Shown: piece by piece, positions 30,389 to 44,274 of the stretch | Layout: each line of letters starts with the position of its first letter | Position numbering within the stretch: the stretch's first letter is position 1 | Origin: Taeniopygia guttata | Lineage: Eukaryota > Chordata > Aves > Passeriformes > Estrildidae | Length of the DNA: 64,000 bases | NCBI RefSeq assembly: GCF_048771995.1 | Contig: NC_133024.1 | Location: 40,881,501 to 40,945,500 of the forward strand | Direction: 5' to 3' | The notes under the pieces: generated by a model | What the model saw: the letters and a program-made list of their open reading frames with translations, nothing else | The model's database searches: none | Told to the model about the DNA's origin: nothing | Translations under genes and position numbers: made by a program

Positions 30389-33300
30389 TTTTACAAGGGC
30401 AGAGGGGAATGGGAGAATCACGTCCCTTGTCCTTCTGGCTACTCTGCTTTTAATGCAGCTCAGGATATAATAGTATCTAAGGTTATTCTTGAAAAGAAAA
30501 TTATATAGTGTTTATCCATGATTATTCCAAAATCAAACATCCAAAAGGATGATCAGAAGTACTGTGGTACTACAGTCTAACGGTGACGCACATATTGTTC
30601 TGCTTTTTCATGTCTGTAACATAACCACAGACTTTGATTTGTAAAGGGCCTCAGCTGTCTTGTGAATCAGCCTCAAGTAACCCTTTGGAGTCAAATCAAT
30701 TCCTGGGAGCAAATTCAGCCCCCTTCATCTTCTGTCTGTAAACAAATGGCCTGCCTGAGTAAGGAATACAGGCAGTGCATCACAGATATCATCAACTCTT
30801 GTTGATAACAAATAACTCCTTTCTCCACCCTTTACCGCTAGCTTGACTACGGCTGTTTGTGGTCCTGCAGCTTAGCCAGGGCAAGGAGATCAGGATCTGG
30901 CCCACAAAGTCTGCAGCAGACCTTGGAGCCTCAAAAGCACTTGTGGGACCCAAAGATTCTGCATTCTTTATTTTGGTGCCTTCCAGGCTCTGAAAGAGTT
31001 TGCACCTCCTTTTGCCGAGGAAAAATCATATTAAGTTATTCCTTCAGGTTTGTGGTTCAAGGTTTATCAAAACTACAGTCCAGAGTTTAACAAAATGAGG
31101 AAAACTGAACTATTATCTTTTTATCTTCTGACAGAACTTCCTTCTCACAACCAGTTCCCTCACTGTCCTTCTCTGGCTCTGTGGTTGTGATTCAATCTTC
31201 CTGTAAGTGATTTATGTCTACTTATATTTTGTATAAGCTGGAGTCCACTTCTGAACCCAAGACTATTATTGAGATGGCAGTATGACAATAGATGGATCAA
31301 ATATTTTAGGAAGAAAATTGTGAGTGTACTCAAAAACTGAAAAATGCACTTCTACATAACTGGTGATAACTAACTCCAAACAGAGATTCTGTCCAGTCAA
31401 ATTTATGCTTTATCTCTTGTCACTAACAACTGGTGAAGTGTGGATAGACCTGGTGCAAATGTACCTGCAGTGCAGAAATAGAGGAGGGTGCATTTTGCTA
31501 ATATATTTCAAATATTATCAGGAACAGAATGGACTGAACTCTTCCAGAGAAATGAGCCATCTGTTAAAACAATGTTGTGTTTTCATGTTGCATAGGACAG
31601 TTTGTGACCTCAGCCCAAATTCATTAAATAATTTCAGCCCTTCTCAAATATTTGTCTGTTTTGCAACTTAGAGATAAAATAGTGTTATGCTACTCATGAT
31701 ATTTCAAAGCTACATTATCTAAAATTTTAAAAGAAGTAAATAAAATATTTCAGGTCAAACAAAATATTTCACTTGACTAAAACATCAGCAGATCTACAAA
31801 AGTGATTTTTTTGAGTTTTGACGCAAACCAGTTTATCTGTACTCTGATGTCCAAATGCAAATTTCTGTTAATGAGAGACTTAAGGTGAGATATATTGCTC
31901 CCAACACTTAGTGTGGATCACCCTATCTGGTAATCTTACTACTAATGCAGCTACCCTGACTGTAAATATTTGTAGGATTTGATTCTTGGGCATTTTAATA
32001 TTTTTGTTGGAATAAAGATGTACCTTAAATATGTTCTTTATGTTTGGAAAAGGAAGGTACACAATTTTTCTAAAGGGATTTAATTGGAACAATGGGTATT
32101 TTGACTGGAAATTGAGGTTTGTATAACCAGTTCCTTGACTTTGAAATTAGATAAGGTGAATGTCAAAACTTCAAGAGGCTACGTCAAAACATGGCTTGAA
32201 TGCTTAACTCCTTGTGATCTCATAGGGTCTTCCCTGTGCATTAACAGGATGTACCTCTGGCATTGTCTTAAACAATTAGGAAGGATAGTTAATGCAAGAC
32301 TGACACCACAGAAAAGGGCAATTTTTGGGCAGTCAGTCTTAACTTGTAGTCTCTGTAGTTTGGTGTATTGGATGCACTGATACTAACACCCTTTCTCTTC
32401 TATAGCAATTTCGTTTGCAATGTTTGCATTTACCATTTGTACTGGATGTACTTAATGTGGCTCAATGTGTTTCATGGTAAACAAGTGTTTTTGTTTGAAT
32501 GTTCCTCTATTCAGCAGACCCAGAACAATCTTATTTCCTACTTTCCGGGTTGTTGCCAGGAGAATGTAATCTACAGAAATTGGGACACATCAATTTAGTG
32601 GGTTTAAATTGAAATTTAGTGGAAGAAGAGTAACAATCCTTTCATCTTCTACTCTTCCTAAAAGACTAGCTTGGAGGAAACAAAATAATTACATGTTCAT
32701 TAAAATCCAGTCCAGAAAATTCAATAGATGTGCAGCTATGTGTGTTATATGAAACAGTGAAGCAAGCACTTCCTCCAATTAGGACCTAATAATGCAAAAC
32801 CCTGTTCCCTCCCGAGAAGTCCCAGGACTACTTAAGTTGACCAACATTTGGTGAGGATGCCAGCTTTCTGTAGTTGAAATGATAGATTTCTGGGTTGCAT
32901 TTCCCACTGTGAATCTCTTCACATTCTCAAATCAAATTTTCCAGCCCAGTTCCTCAGCTCTGGATTTGACAAGAGTTGCACAAACATGAGACTAGGGAGC
33001 TCTAAATGACCTTGTTATGGAAATGATCTCTATACAAACCTGCAATGTCCTTAGGCTCAGCCATTAGATTGCTAATGAATGCATTCATTCTTCACAGCTT
33101 GTTGAAGACTAGGTTGCAAACTCTGTTTGCTTCAAAACTGTTTACTTTGACTAATCTGAGTTTGTCAAGTGTGATTTGTCTCACCCGCTCACAGTGCATG
33201 AGCTGTGCTTCCTGGCTTGGCAGTGAAACTTTTGCATAACACAGGGATCCAATTATGCTGAGTTTTGTGTTCTAAGATGCAGAAGCTTAATTATGTGGAG

Positions 33301-34580
33301 TGTCTGATAAGGACTTTGCTGAACTCAAAGGCAATGAAGACAGATACTTTTTGTGTTTTCTGATTCATGGGACAGCTCATTAAAAACCACATTATTTTAC
33401 TTTTCAGGTGTGCGTCTTTGTGTGGGGTGAACATTTGCAAAATGGACAGCAATTAGTATTTGAGCACTTTCTGCAAGGAAGGATCAAGTTACTAATCAGA
33501 AATGATAATTACAATGGAAACCTATACCTTTTGACAGATTTATAACAATGAACCGAGATTACCATTTTCTCTCTAAACCAATATTTTCTCATTTATGGCA
33601 AATTACCATGACCTTATCTCAGATCTACAGGGTCACTGATCTTCACATTCTCTGTCTTGTCGAACCTACTTACAAAACAACATAGAAATGTCTTTCTTCC
33701 CACTGTTTATACTATTCAATGAAATGAGCCACAGAGTGTTGCCCCTCAGTCCTGTGTGGTTTATGCCACACCTCTGTTCCTAGCAGCTCATCTTCACTCT
33801 CTTCTCCTGGAACTTTTATTCAGTTGTTCATGGACAATGTCTGAGATCCCTACAAGACACAAATTCAGAAATTTGTAGAATGTTAAAGTTTTCCCAGTGG
33901 TCGCTCTGAGTTATTGTAGTATCCCTCCCTATTTATTCTTCAAACTACATTTTTATTCTTCTCTACATTCTCCACCAAGCATTCAACTTTATGCTAGTTA
34001 AATTTGCATGACTCCATGGATTGTGTGGATTTTTTTGTTTTGTCTTTTTGTTTGTTTTTGTTTGGGATTTTGTTTATTTGGGTTTTTGTTGTGGTTTTTT
34101 CATTTTGCTTTGGGTTTTTTTTTTTTCTTTTGTGGAGGCATTGGAGGATGAGTGGGCAGATGAGTATGAATCAGTCAGCTGGGAAACTTCTCCCTGACTG
34201 CTACATCTGTGTCTACAAGCTCATAAGCAAGGTAGCCCTCTAACGTTAGCTGGTCACGTGTGCATTCTCTGTTGAAAAGAATGACAAACAAGCACCACTA
34301 GGAAATGATTTATCCTGTCCTAAAATAGCAATAGAAAATACTTCAGTCAGCTGAAACAAACTGTAGAAAATATTAAATCCTGGGTCCTTCCTTCTTCCGT
34401 AATGGGGATTATATTATCTATTTCTAACCCTTAGTTCAGAAATTTTTCCAAGATTCTGACAGTTTCTACTTTCAGCTTCTACTACTAAAGTCACTCTTTG
34501 AGAAAGCAAAGTGTTTAATAACTACATTTTTTTTTTAAAGAAAAATATTTGTTATTTTCAAGGAACTTCCTTGCCTATTT
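30389..34580. other. intergenic DNA with a T/G-rich low-complexity tract
   Basis: No exon or named repeat recognised. From about 34025 to 34132 the plus strand is a T-rich tract broken by G (words such as TTTGTTTG and GGGTTTTTG), low in complexity and without a partner element. Confidence 0.6.
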
Positions 34581-35250
34581 AGGATCATTTAGCTTAGAAA
34601 AGATCATAAAGTACAGCTGTTAACCCAGCACTGCTGTGTTCACCACTAGACTATGATTCATGTCTACATGTGTTTTAACTACCTCCAGGCCTAGTGATTC
34701 CACCACTTCCCTGGGCAGATTGTTCCAGTGATTCACAAACATTTCTGTGAAAAAAAAATCTTCCCAATATCCAAACCTCCCTTGGTGGAACTTGAGGCCA
34801 TTTCCTCACATCCTATTGCTTGTTGCCTGGGACAAGGGAGCAACCCCCACCAGGCAGCTGTAGACAGTGATGAGGTCCCCCCGAGCCTCCTTTTCTCCAG
34901 GCTGAGCACCCCCAGCTCCCTCAGCCGCTCCTCACAGCACTTGTGCTCCAGACCCTTCCCCAGCCCCGCTGCCCCTCTCTGGACACGCTCCAGCCCCTCA
35001 ATGTCCTTCTTGCAGTGAGGGGCCCAGAACTGAGCACAGGATTGGAGCTGTGGCCTCAGCAGTGCTGAGCACAGGGGGACGGTCACTGCCCTGCTCCTGC
35101 TGGCCACAGCAGTGCTGATCCAGGCCAGGGTGCCATCAGCCTTCTTGGCCACCTGGGCACATGCTGGATCATGTTCAGCTGCTGTTGACCAATACCCCCA
35201 GTTTCTTTTCCGCCTGGCAACTTCCCAGCCACTCTTCCCCAAGTCTTTAA
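34581..35250 (-). mobile_element. CR1 LINE fragment (CR1-X/Y-like), longest in window
   Basis: Plus-strand words AACTGTTAACCCAGCACTGC-like at the left, CCACTTCCCTGGGCAG, CTCCTTTTCTCCAGGCTGAG, CACGCTCCAGCCCCTCAATG and CTTCTTGGCCACCTGGGCAC are reverse-complement CR1 ORF2 and 3' UTR. The minus strand keeps an open frame of about 198 codons (35329-34733). It includes [20 protein letters not shown] and [17 protein letters not shown], the C-terminal part of the CR1 reverse transcriptase. The 5' half of the element is missing. Differences in flanking words show a subfamily different from the copies at 29.9 and 37.4 kb. Confidence 0.93.
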
Positions 35251-37420
35251 CTTGGGGAAGCTTGAGACTTATCTGGTGGTTTTGATTCCACTCCCCTTCA
35301 CTAGGAACTACTGCCAGATGACATTTCACCAGCCTTATTCCATCTCACATCAACCCCTTCCATTTTAAAGTTTACCATCCATTCCTTCTGCCTTTCTCTT
35401 CCTACAAGTTCTTTAGCAATTGCCACTCTAGCCACAGGCTCCTTAAACAGGAGTTTCTCCTTGAGTTTCCCATCCTCTTTATCTGCCTGTTCTGATAGCC
35501 TAAATATTGACATTGTTAATGGGCAATGAAGTAAATTAGAAGACATGTCTTCAGATGCAATATTCTGTTGTAGTTAAAACATTTCTCCATGGAAATGAAA
35601 ATTAACAATAATAGTCAAAATTTTAAAATCACCTAGCACTTGAATTTTTAGTTTTGATTATTTGCTAGTGGAGAAAAGCAGACATGAAATACTTAAATTA
35701 TGTATTTTACTTCAATCACTTTTTTCCCCTCTAACAGGGTACTTTGGAAACATATGCATTTCTTGATATTTTCTGTTCTACAAATATTATAAAAGGTGAG
35801 GCAGAACCCTTGTATTAAAAACGTACTTTAATATGTTGCATGTTCTGTTTCTCAGTATAGCATGCTGAAGGTCATTCTTAACAGATAGTTGTTTATGATT
35901 CAAACAATAGACTATAGACAAAAGATTATATCTATTTATTTAAAGTCTCAGATGAGAAGAAATAAAACGACATCCTTTTCCTTTTGTCTGTTTTGGACAC
36001 AGATGAATTTGAAAACCTTCAAATGGCTGATGAAAGTCATAGAACTTTATGAAGATCAGGTAAACTTCTTAAAAACCTTCATCAGATACAAATGCACATA
36101 ACTTAGCATTGAAGAGGTATCCTGTAGCTTTCTCCCAGGTGTAGGATTCTGTATTCAGAGGAAAGTTCAAAGCAGGAGAAGGAAATTACTTCTCCTATAA
36201 AGCATGCTCAGCTAGAGGTTGCCTTTTCTTCCTTGTTACTGGTACAAATGAATCAGAATATCCTGTTTCTGTTGGGCTTTAAAAAAAAATTCTATCTGCT
36301 TTCCAAAATGAAAGATATAATATTTACTACATCAATTTTTGAATAATGCAACACTTTTCTCCCACACTACTAACAGGATCAATGTTAGTTTTACTTGAGG
36401 ACATTGTCTGATCATCTCTAAGTGATGCAAAATAAATGAAATCTTGAGCATATTTTTCCAAGCACTAAAATTATTTTTTAGGACAGAGCCTATTGCTGAT
36501 GTGTTTTTCCTTGTACATTCCAGTGGCTTTCTCTGGTTGTCATGGAGACCTTGAATAACATCAACTAAGGTGTTGTCATTTGTATCTTAAAGTCAGCGTC
36601 AGTTTTGCTGGAGGTTTCAGTAGGGCTGGGATTTCAATGCAAGACAGATTTCTTATGAGATCTATTAAGAAAGAAGAAAGAGATTTCTTGAAAACACATT
36701 TCCTGTTGGCTTAGCACAGCAGCCAGGAAGGGTAGGGGGTGTCTGTCACGCTAACACCTCTGTACAGGTGTTGTATAGAGGATATATGGTGTGCAGAATC
36801 TTGAGAAGAAACTATCTATTAAATTTGTAGGCCTTGTTCCATTTTAGGCCTTGTTCTTATGGTGGATTTTATTCTTTTGGTCTCTTTCACCTGTTTTGTT
36901 TTTTTTTTAACCCCAGACAGTATGCATGAAATTTACAGTGCCATAAACAGAGAATTAAGACAGTGTTTAAAAGGAAGTCTATGTTCTTCACATTTCTTTG
37001 TGCTTGCTTAGCTTTGCACACTAAGGTACTTATAGGGAAAACAGCAAGACTCTGCTGTTTTTTCCTCTGCTCTGAGGAAACATTTTCTCTGTGTGTGAGC
37101 ATTTGCAGAACAGAAGTCTAAGAAAGAACAGTCCCCTACTTGAGAATACAGGCATAAAGAGGTGTGTATGAGGAGAGATTTGCTGGGTTTGGCAGCCTTT
37201 ATGGCTTCCTCAAATTTCACATTTGCTTTCAGAATGAAACTCTTGGGTTCACAAACATTAGCTTTGTAATCATGTTCTATCCACCCCTTAAAGCATCTTC
37301 GCATTTCCGTATTAACACCAGGTGGTGTTGCTGGCAGCAGGCCCTGCTGGGTAATGTGAAACCTGCGCTAATGCACGGAGTGCAGAACTGTAAAACAGAG
37401 CTCATTCAATTAAGCACGTA
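35251..37420. other. intergenic DNA
   Basis: No gene or clear repeat recognised. An 81-codon minus-strand frame (35546-35301) continues away from the CR1 but has no family resemblance that I can see. Confidence 0.55.
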
Positions 37421-37823
37421 GAGTCACAGAATCAGAGAATGTCTGGGCTGGAAGGGACCCTAAAGAACATCCAATTCTGACTCCCTGCCATAGACAGAGA
37501 CATGTTTTTCTAGACCGGCTTTCCTACAATCTGGCCTTGAACACTTCCAGGGATGGGGCATCCACAGCTTCTCTGTGCAACCTGTTCCAGTGTCTCATCA
37601 TTCTCACAGTAAAGAATTTCTTCCTAATATCTAATCTAAAACTCCTTCCTTTCAATTGAAAGCCATTCCCCCTTTTTCTATCACTACATGTCCCTGTGAA
37701 AAGCCCCTTTCCCGCTCACTTGAAGGTTCCCTATTGATACTGGAAGGCACCTAGAGTGCATCCCTGAAGCCTTTTCCAGGCTGTACAACCCCAAATCTCA
37801 CAGCCTGTCTTCACACCCTCAAG
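37421..37823 (-). mobile_element. CR1 LINE 3' fragment
   Basis: It begins TCACAGAATCAGAGAATG on the plus strand and continues with GGCTGGAAGGGACCCTAAAG, ACACTTCCAGGGATGGGGCA, AAGAATTTCTTCCTAATATC and ATCACTACATGTCCCTGTG. All are reverse-complement CR1 3' end words. The 3' end is on the left, and the 5' end is lost near TGTCTTCACACCCTC. No open reverse-transcriptase frame remains. Confidence 0.92.
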
Positions 37824-40800
37824 GGAAAGTGGCAGCCCAGGAACACTGTGATTTTGGTGTGTGGGCACTTCAGAGGCACTTGTTTTTGAATGGGGAAGTC
37901 AGAGTAGCACAACTCATGAACAACAACAAAGTGGAAGTTTATCCTTGGATTTATCAGTTTCAAAAGTTAAGAGTGCATCACATGGCTATGATCACAATGA
38001 AATATGAAGCAGTATATATCTGCAATGTGTGTTTAAGAAGAAATGAATGCAAAATTCAATAAGTTTACAGAGTAAGGACAAAATTATGCTATCCCCTTAA
38101 ATACCTTTGAATGACTTTTCCTTCCAGAGTTTATCACTGTATCAACTTGCATGGTATGGCAGAAACTTCTGTGGGGTAAAATCACTCAAAACTCTCAAAG
38201 CTGATGAAATGAAGTGTTATACAATATATCTATCCATACCTTGTAGAAAATAAGACAAATATATAAAAGACAAAGAAATCTAGAGGTTTAGATGAAACAC
38301 TAAAAAGTCAGAAAAAAGTTGAAATTTTGGCTAAAGGAAGACATGGCACCGATGATAGTGATATCTCCATATGCATTAGTGATAGCTAAAATACACATTG
38401 CTGTAATTAAAAAAAAACTGTATCCTACAGGTATTTATATGCCCAAATTTGTTGGTAGTCAAAGATTTTTAATCTAGAATGTGTTGCAAAATACCTGATA
38501 ACTGCATTGTTTTAACACATAGTCTGTTAATTCTACAGTTAATTCCACAGTTAATTCCACAGTTAATTTCACAGAAGGTTGTCATATATTAAGCTGGACT
38601 TCACCAGTTTCCTTCACTGTCATCTTTGCTGGTGTCAGAAGAGCTAAATCAGCTGAATTTTGATAAAACAGGTTTCTTGCTTTCTGCTCTGGAACAATTT
38701 TGTGTATGAAAAAACTATGTAATGGGAGAGCAGCTGTTAACTTCACAATTAAAGTCCAAACTGCTGACAGTTGACAGCAGTAATTTGCATCTTTGCAATG
38801 AGGAGGGGACATGATTATTTAATTCCAGTAAGTATCAGGGGTTGAGCTGGAGGGAAGACAATTAAATTTACAGGATATAGAAATGCCTGTGGAAAAAAAA
38901 CCCGGAGAAATGCCAGGCAGGTTTCTAACCACCAGAGGAATGAAGCTCTGAAGCAGCTCTCTTGTGAGACGAGGAGTAATTTGAGAGTCTTCAAGAGGGA
39001 ACTTGGTAAATCTTTGCAGGGGACTACTCAATGTGTTTTCCAGACAGTGTGAACTCAGTGAACCAGAATGTCTTTCACGTGGGCGCTCTCCTCTAAGTTC
39101 TTCCTTGCTGGGTGTGCTCAGGGTACATTAGAAATTATTCATTTCCAGTGCTTACATTTCTCATTTGTGGCAAGGTATGACAGCAAAAAAAAAGGGGATG
39201 ATATCAGTGACAAAGATGTCGTCCCAAAATAACCTTTCACTGGCATGTGGCAACATGAATTTGGCACCTCCATTGTGCCTTGGCTTTCTAGATAGGAGTG
39301 TGCTGTGCTGCAGCTCGGCTATAGAGAGAGAGGAAATACTGAAGGGAAGGCCTGCACCAAGTGCCAGAGCTGGCCCGGGACAGTGCAGAGCCTTTTTGCA
39401 GTACCTGAGTGGAGGTAGATTGCACAGGACTCGCCTAATTTTCTCCAAGTTTTCCAACTTTATACTTCACACGAATAACAGAGGAGCCATTATTGTAAAC
39501 CACTGGTAATGAGAAACTCCAAAACAAGGAAAATACATACATAATAGATTTATTGTGCAGTAATTTGGTTGCATAAGCATGGTAAAATGCATTTCAAGTT
39601 ACTATAAATTATGTGTGGGGGTAAGGTTTTGGGATTCTAGACACCACAAGTCTTAAGTCTCAGGGTAAGCCTCTGACCCCTTGAGGCCAATGATAAAAAT
39701 CAGTGATTTCAGTCAGGCTTGCATTTTCCTTCAGATCTCTTTACCCCTCTCAACAGCTGCCGCTGTGTCACAACCCATAGAGAAAGAAGATAAAGAGCAG
39801 TATCATTGTAACCTTTCCATAAAACACCTTTCAATATGAACACCTTTCAGTATGAAAAAATGTAACTCAAGAAGCCTGTCACAGGTTTATTTTTACTCTA
39901 CAGAAATTAAGACTACTTTAAGAACACATTATGTTTCTTCAAAGAGACAATTAGGAATAGCATTTTTTTTTTTTCAATTGAGCAAGAATTTATTATTTTG
40001 CTGAAAATGGTGGTGGTAGATGGGACCCTTTTTCAGACTGAAACAGTAAAAAAAGTCACCTCTCTAGACAATTTAGCTAATGCTTCAAAAGATTTCCATT
40101 TGATTACATTAAATAAGCTTATTGCTATTTTCATAAATCATGCATATTAAAAACCAGAACCTTTTCCATGCTCCTGTCAAGACAAAGTACCAGGGAGAAA
40201 TGCATTCCTGTTGTGCAAGTCTGAATGTTTTTCAGTCTTTTCCTTGATTCAATATTTTAATTAACAAATATTTTAATGTGAAAATAAATGGAAAATCATT
40301 GTCTCTGGATGGTTTGGATCTAATGTGTTATGTTAAAATTCACAAAGTTGCACTGAAAATCCCAACAAGAAACATTACATAACAAAAAAATAGATGGCTT
40401 CTAATATCCTCTTTAACTTTTAATTAGAAAATTGCCATTTTTGATGGAACATTAAAATTCAGTTAGCTGTCAAGTTTCTTGGTGTATTTACAAGTCCATG
40501 CAAAAATATTTAATACTATGATTTAAATGCTGATTCTATAAAATACAAGAATTATAGATATGAACTAAATGTTTACTTATAAGTCCACAAATATATATGT
40601 TTTCTACTGTGATAATAATGTCACTTAGAAAATATGTTTGATAATTTGTTATAACACACATTTTAGATTTATTATTTATTTTGATGTTTTAATATGTTTT
40701 TATTCAATATCCTAGAATGTGTACAAAAGTCAAGTAAATTATTTAGTGCAGAAGATCCCAGAGGTAGTTTCATTTTCCTCCATAGAGTAATTATTCCTCT

Positions 40801-43310
40801 CCTTTCTCTATCCACAGGGCCAAAATTTGATCAAATGTCCTGTGTCCTTTGTCTGAGGGGATTCTGTTCTGGTGGACAGAGGGTGGTATGGCTTCTCCAA
40901 ATTTTCATCTAAGAGGTGTATTGATGAAAATTATCAGACTCCCAATAAAAGATCTTGATGTCATGGAGAATTCATCTGTTAAAATGGCATCAGCTTTTCT
41001 TATCTTGGGAAGAATAGTTTGCCTTTATCTTAGCTAGTCTTTTATGGACGCTGATGCACAGATACTTGCTTACAGCTTTGTGCCCTTGAACAAATCCCTT
41101 AAACTCTTGACAACTGCTTCCTTTTGTGTTTATCCTGATTTTCAGGATTGATCATTGATGTTTGCTAAATCTGAGAATGATTTTGCTTTTCTCTGATGGA
41201 AGTAGAAAATAAAGGGATATGCATTCAGGACACTGATTTGGCTGTGCAAAACTGGAGGCTATGTGAAGCAGGGACAAATTTGTCCCAGTTTTGGATCATA
41301 GTTTTTTCCCCTTGGTTTTGTTCTGAAGTAGATAGAAAAAGAAGATCCATTCACAAGAATAGCGCAAAAGATTAAAAATCTTTCAAGGAATTGCAGACAT
41401 GAAATATGTTTGTCTTCCGCATAGGTTCCACAGTTCTGAGGGAAGACATAACAGCTTCATATTTCCCTTATATCTAGGTCTCAGGCTCTCCTGGGGGTCA
41501 AAATGGCTTATTCCATCTATTAGGAAAAGGAATAGAGGCAGAAAAGTTCTTGCTTAAATTGCTTTGGGCGCAAGTGTCTTACACATTTGCAGGTTCTCTG
41601 CAACACAGATCCATTAGCCAGTCTTCTGGCAGTCATCTGAAGTGTCTTGGATGAACCTGTTTCTCATAGAGAAAAGTTGTGATTGTCATAAAAAGGCACA
41701 AAGGAAGGAATACAAAAACTAAATATGTTTAAATATATTTTGGGTTTTTTGGTACAATGCAAACAGCTGTGACAACAGAACAGAACAACAACAAAAGGCA
41801 CCAGACTTCATTCATATCCATACTTTAAACTGTGATTCCTCAGTGTTTTAATGAGTGATATGCAAATCCTCTACCTCTGTTTTCAGCTACAGAATTGTGC
41901 AGTTACTGTGTTAGGCCCCATTTATAAGATCACGGAGTAAGTTCTTTCAAAATAAAAATGGAAAAGTGGTGAGTGGTTTCTGCTCTGTCATCATCTTCTC
42001 CTTGATGAAACCTGATTGTGTTGATACAAGCACAGGCTGAAGAGGCTGTAGATTGAATTCCAAACTACATACTGGATGGATATGAATACGTGGTTCTTTG
42101 CTCATCAGTCTTGCATAGGACCACTTAAACCACAAGATGGTTCTTCCTCTGAAGAGCTGTTCTCCAGAATATTTTTCTGGTTCTTTTGGGAAAGGATAAC
42201 AGCTTCTTCATTGGTTTCCCATTATGTCACCCTGTTCCCTGGAAATGCAGGACTTTGAGAAGAGACCAGAAAGGATTTCTCATTGAATTTCATTAGAATA
42301 GGTTCTACATAAAAGAGAAGTAAAAATATTCTGTGTCCAGGAGTTTCTGAGGTGAGACTGAAGCTCTTCAAAATACCAACTCTGATTAAATAAAGATGTA
42401 TTTATTGGAGTAGTGTTATATTCTAGGCATTGCTCATTGTGCTCTGTGTTTACATAAAAGGAAAAACTCAGAAAAGGATCAACTCTATTTCTGGACCTCA
42501 TGGTCCAGTTTTTACTTTCTTCTACCTCTACCTGATGTTCTGCTGAGTACTGCCATAGCAACCACCCTAGGAACTGGTTTTCATAATATTAATCACATTT
42601 TCCTTCTCCCTGCATATTTAGAGGGCTTTGGACAAGGAAAAAAAGTAAGAAAATCCTTAAAAATGACAAAAATTGAAAAAAGGAAAACTAACCTGTTCAT
42701 TAGAGGAACTGCAAATCTAGACTCTTCTTGGAGTCCTTTACCTAATCTTAGCCAGATTGTCAATGCTTTATTTCAAACAGAACAGACAAATTCAATCTCA
42801 TGCACCTTTAACTTACTGTCAGGAAGAAAAAACCTTGGTGAAAAATTTATGAGATTGAACATACTTGCCACATCCTGTCTGCATTCATTAAATGCCCCCA
42901 CTGCTCTCTCTAGGCTAACATGCCTGTCAGCAGAACCATGTGATTGATGGTGAGTCACTGAGAAGAATTTCATAACCACCTCTAGACAGAGCTCAGAGAA
43001 GCAGTTCTTCTGTGGAAGGGTGTGAGACTGAGTCCCAGTGAGCACCATCAGCTGTTGACTGATACCCCTGAACCTCTGCAGAGCTTGTCTTGTGCTGAAC
43101 CCATGTCAATAGCTCTTGTTGCCTGACACAGGAAAAACTGTGTGCCTGACTCTTCCCAGCCTGTTTTCAGCTTTCTCATGCTTTGGGAAAGTTATTTACA
43201 TTTTGAATCAAAGAAAATTAACTGTTGGATAATTAACTATTGAATCAATAAATTACTTATTTTGAACAACAACAACAAAAAGTTTTCTGTATTTTATAGG
43301 GGTTTCTTTA
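37824..43310. other. intergenic DNA
   Basis: No gene recognised. It contains a 12-bp tandem repeat (38524-38571), a small tandem duplication near 39826-39857 (AACACCTTTCARTATG twice), and AT-rich DNA from about 40200 to 40700. Open frames of up to 114 codons (39165-39509) overlap in opposite directions and resemble no family. Confidence 0.55.
38524..38571. repeat. 12-bp tandem repeat with GTTAATT cores
   Basis: Four units of the form CAGTTAATTCCA, the middle two identical and the outer two with one or two changes. Each unit holds GTTAAT, which resembles a half-site for HNF1-type homeodomain proteins. Function is speculative, and slippage alone explains the structure. Confidence 0.8.
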
Positions 43311-43640
43311 CCTATTTAGAACAATTTGGGTTGGAAAACACCTTTAATATCATCAAGTCCAACTGTTAACCCAGCACTTCTGCATTTACCCCTAAATCGT
43401 GCTCTTATGCTCTGCATCTAAATGTCTTTTTAAACACCACCTTCAGGGATGGTGATTGCATCACTTCCCTAGACAACCTGCTCCAGTGTTTAATATCAAT
43501 TTTTCCATGAACAAAATTTTTCTACTATCCAACAGAAACCTCTCCTGGCAAAATCTGAGGCCTTTTTCTCTTGTCCTATCACTTGTCACTTGGGAGAAGA
43601 CACCAAGCCTCAGCTTGCTGTGACCTCCTTTTTGCATTGC
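43311..43640 (-). mobile_element. CR1 LINE fragment (CR1-X/Y-like)
   Basis: Plus-strand words GGGTTGGAAAACACCTTTAA, TCATCAAGTCCAACTGTTAA and CCCAGCACTTCTGC, then GATGGTGATTGCATCACTTC and TGTCCTATCACTTGTCACTT, match reverse-complement CR1 of the same general subfamily as the 34.6 kb copy but much more diverged. It is truncated near 43640. Confidence 0.88.
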
Positions 43641-43971
43641 CGTGGTGGCTCTCCCCTCACCAGGGTGCCTCAGAGACCAAATTTACATCATGAGCCAACA
43701 CCAAAATCTATGTTACCCCAACTCCAGCTTTAGCAAAACCTGAGCTGTTGACACAGAGTGCCCAAAGGCAGCACAGGCTTGTCTATCTGGGCTGCACTAC
43801 GTGTAGCACCTCCATACATTCATTGCCAAACAACCCAAACTGACTGTCAAATCAATTCTAAAATACTGATGTCAGTTTAAAACTAACATACTTACTTGCT
43901 CTTGACATTTGTGGGGTCAGCATGAACTACTCACCTCTTCGTTATGGTAGGATTTATATCAAAATAAACAT

Positions 43972-44274
43972 GGAGTAGACTAGATTAGGCTAGATTAGAC
44001 TAGAAGAGTTCAGTTGGAAGGGACTTTAGTGCTCATCCAGCCCAAGTGCCTGACCACTTTGTGGCTGACCAATAGTTAAAACACGTTACTAATGGCATTG
44101 TCCAAATGCCTCTGAAACACTGACAGCCTTGGGACATCAGCCACCTCTCTTGGAAGTTCCAGTGTTTGACCACACTGTCATAAAGAAATGTGTCCTAATG
44201 AGTCTGAACATCTTCTGGTGCAGTTTTGAACCATTCCCATGTGTCCTGTCAGCAGATCCCAGGGAGAAGAGCAG
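43972..44274 (-). mobile_element. CR1-E-like LINE 3' fragment
   Basis: The left end is a run of TAGACTAGATTAGG-type words, the repeated 3' tail of a CR1 branch. It is followed by TTCAGTTGGAAGGGAC, GGCATTGTCCAAATGCCTCT, GACCACACTGTCATAAAGAA and TTGAACCATTCCCATGTGTC. These words differ from the other CR1 copies in the window and fit the CR1-E group. No open frame survives. Confidence 0.85.

Noticed and set aside
39165-39509. 114-codon plus-strand open frame
   Set aside because: It overlaps a 98-codon frame on the other strand and shows no family resemblance, signal peptide or flanking splice pattern that would mark an exon.
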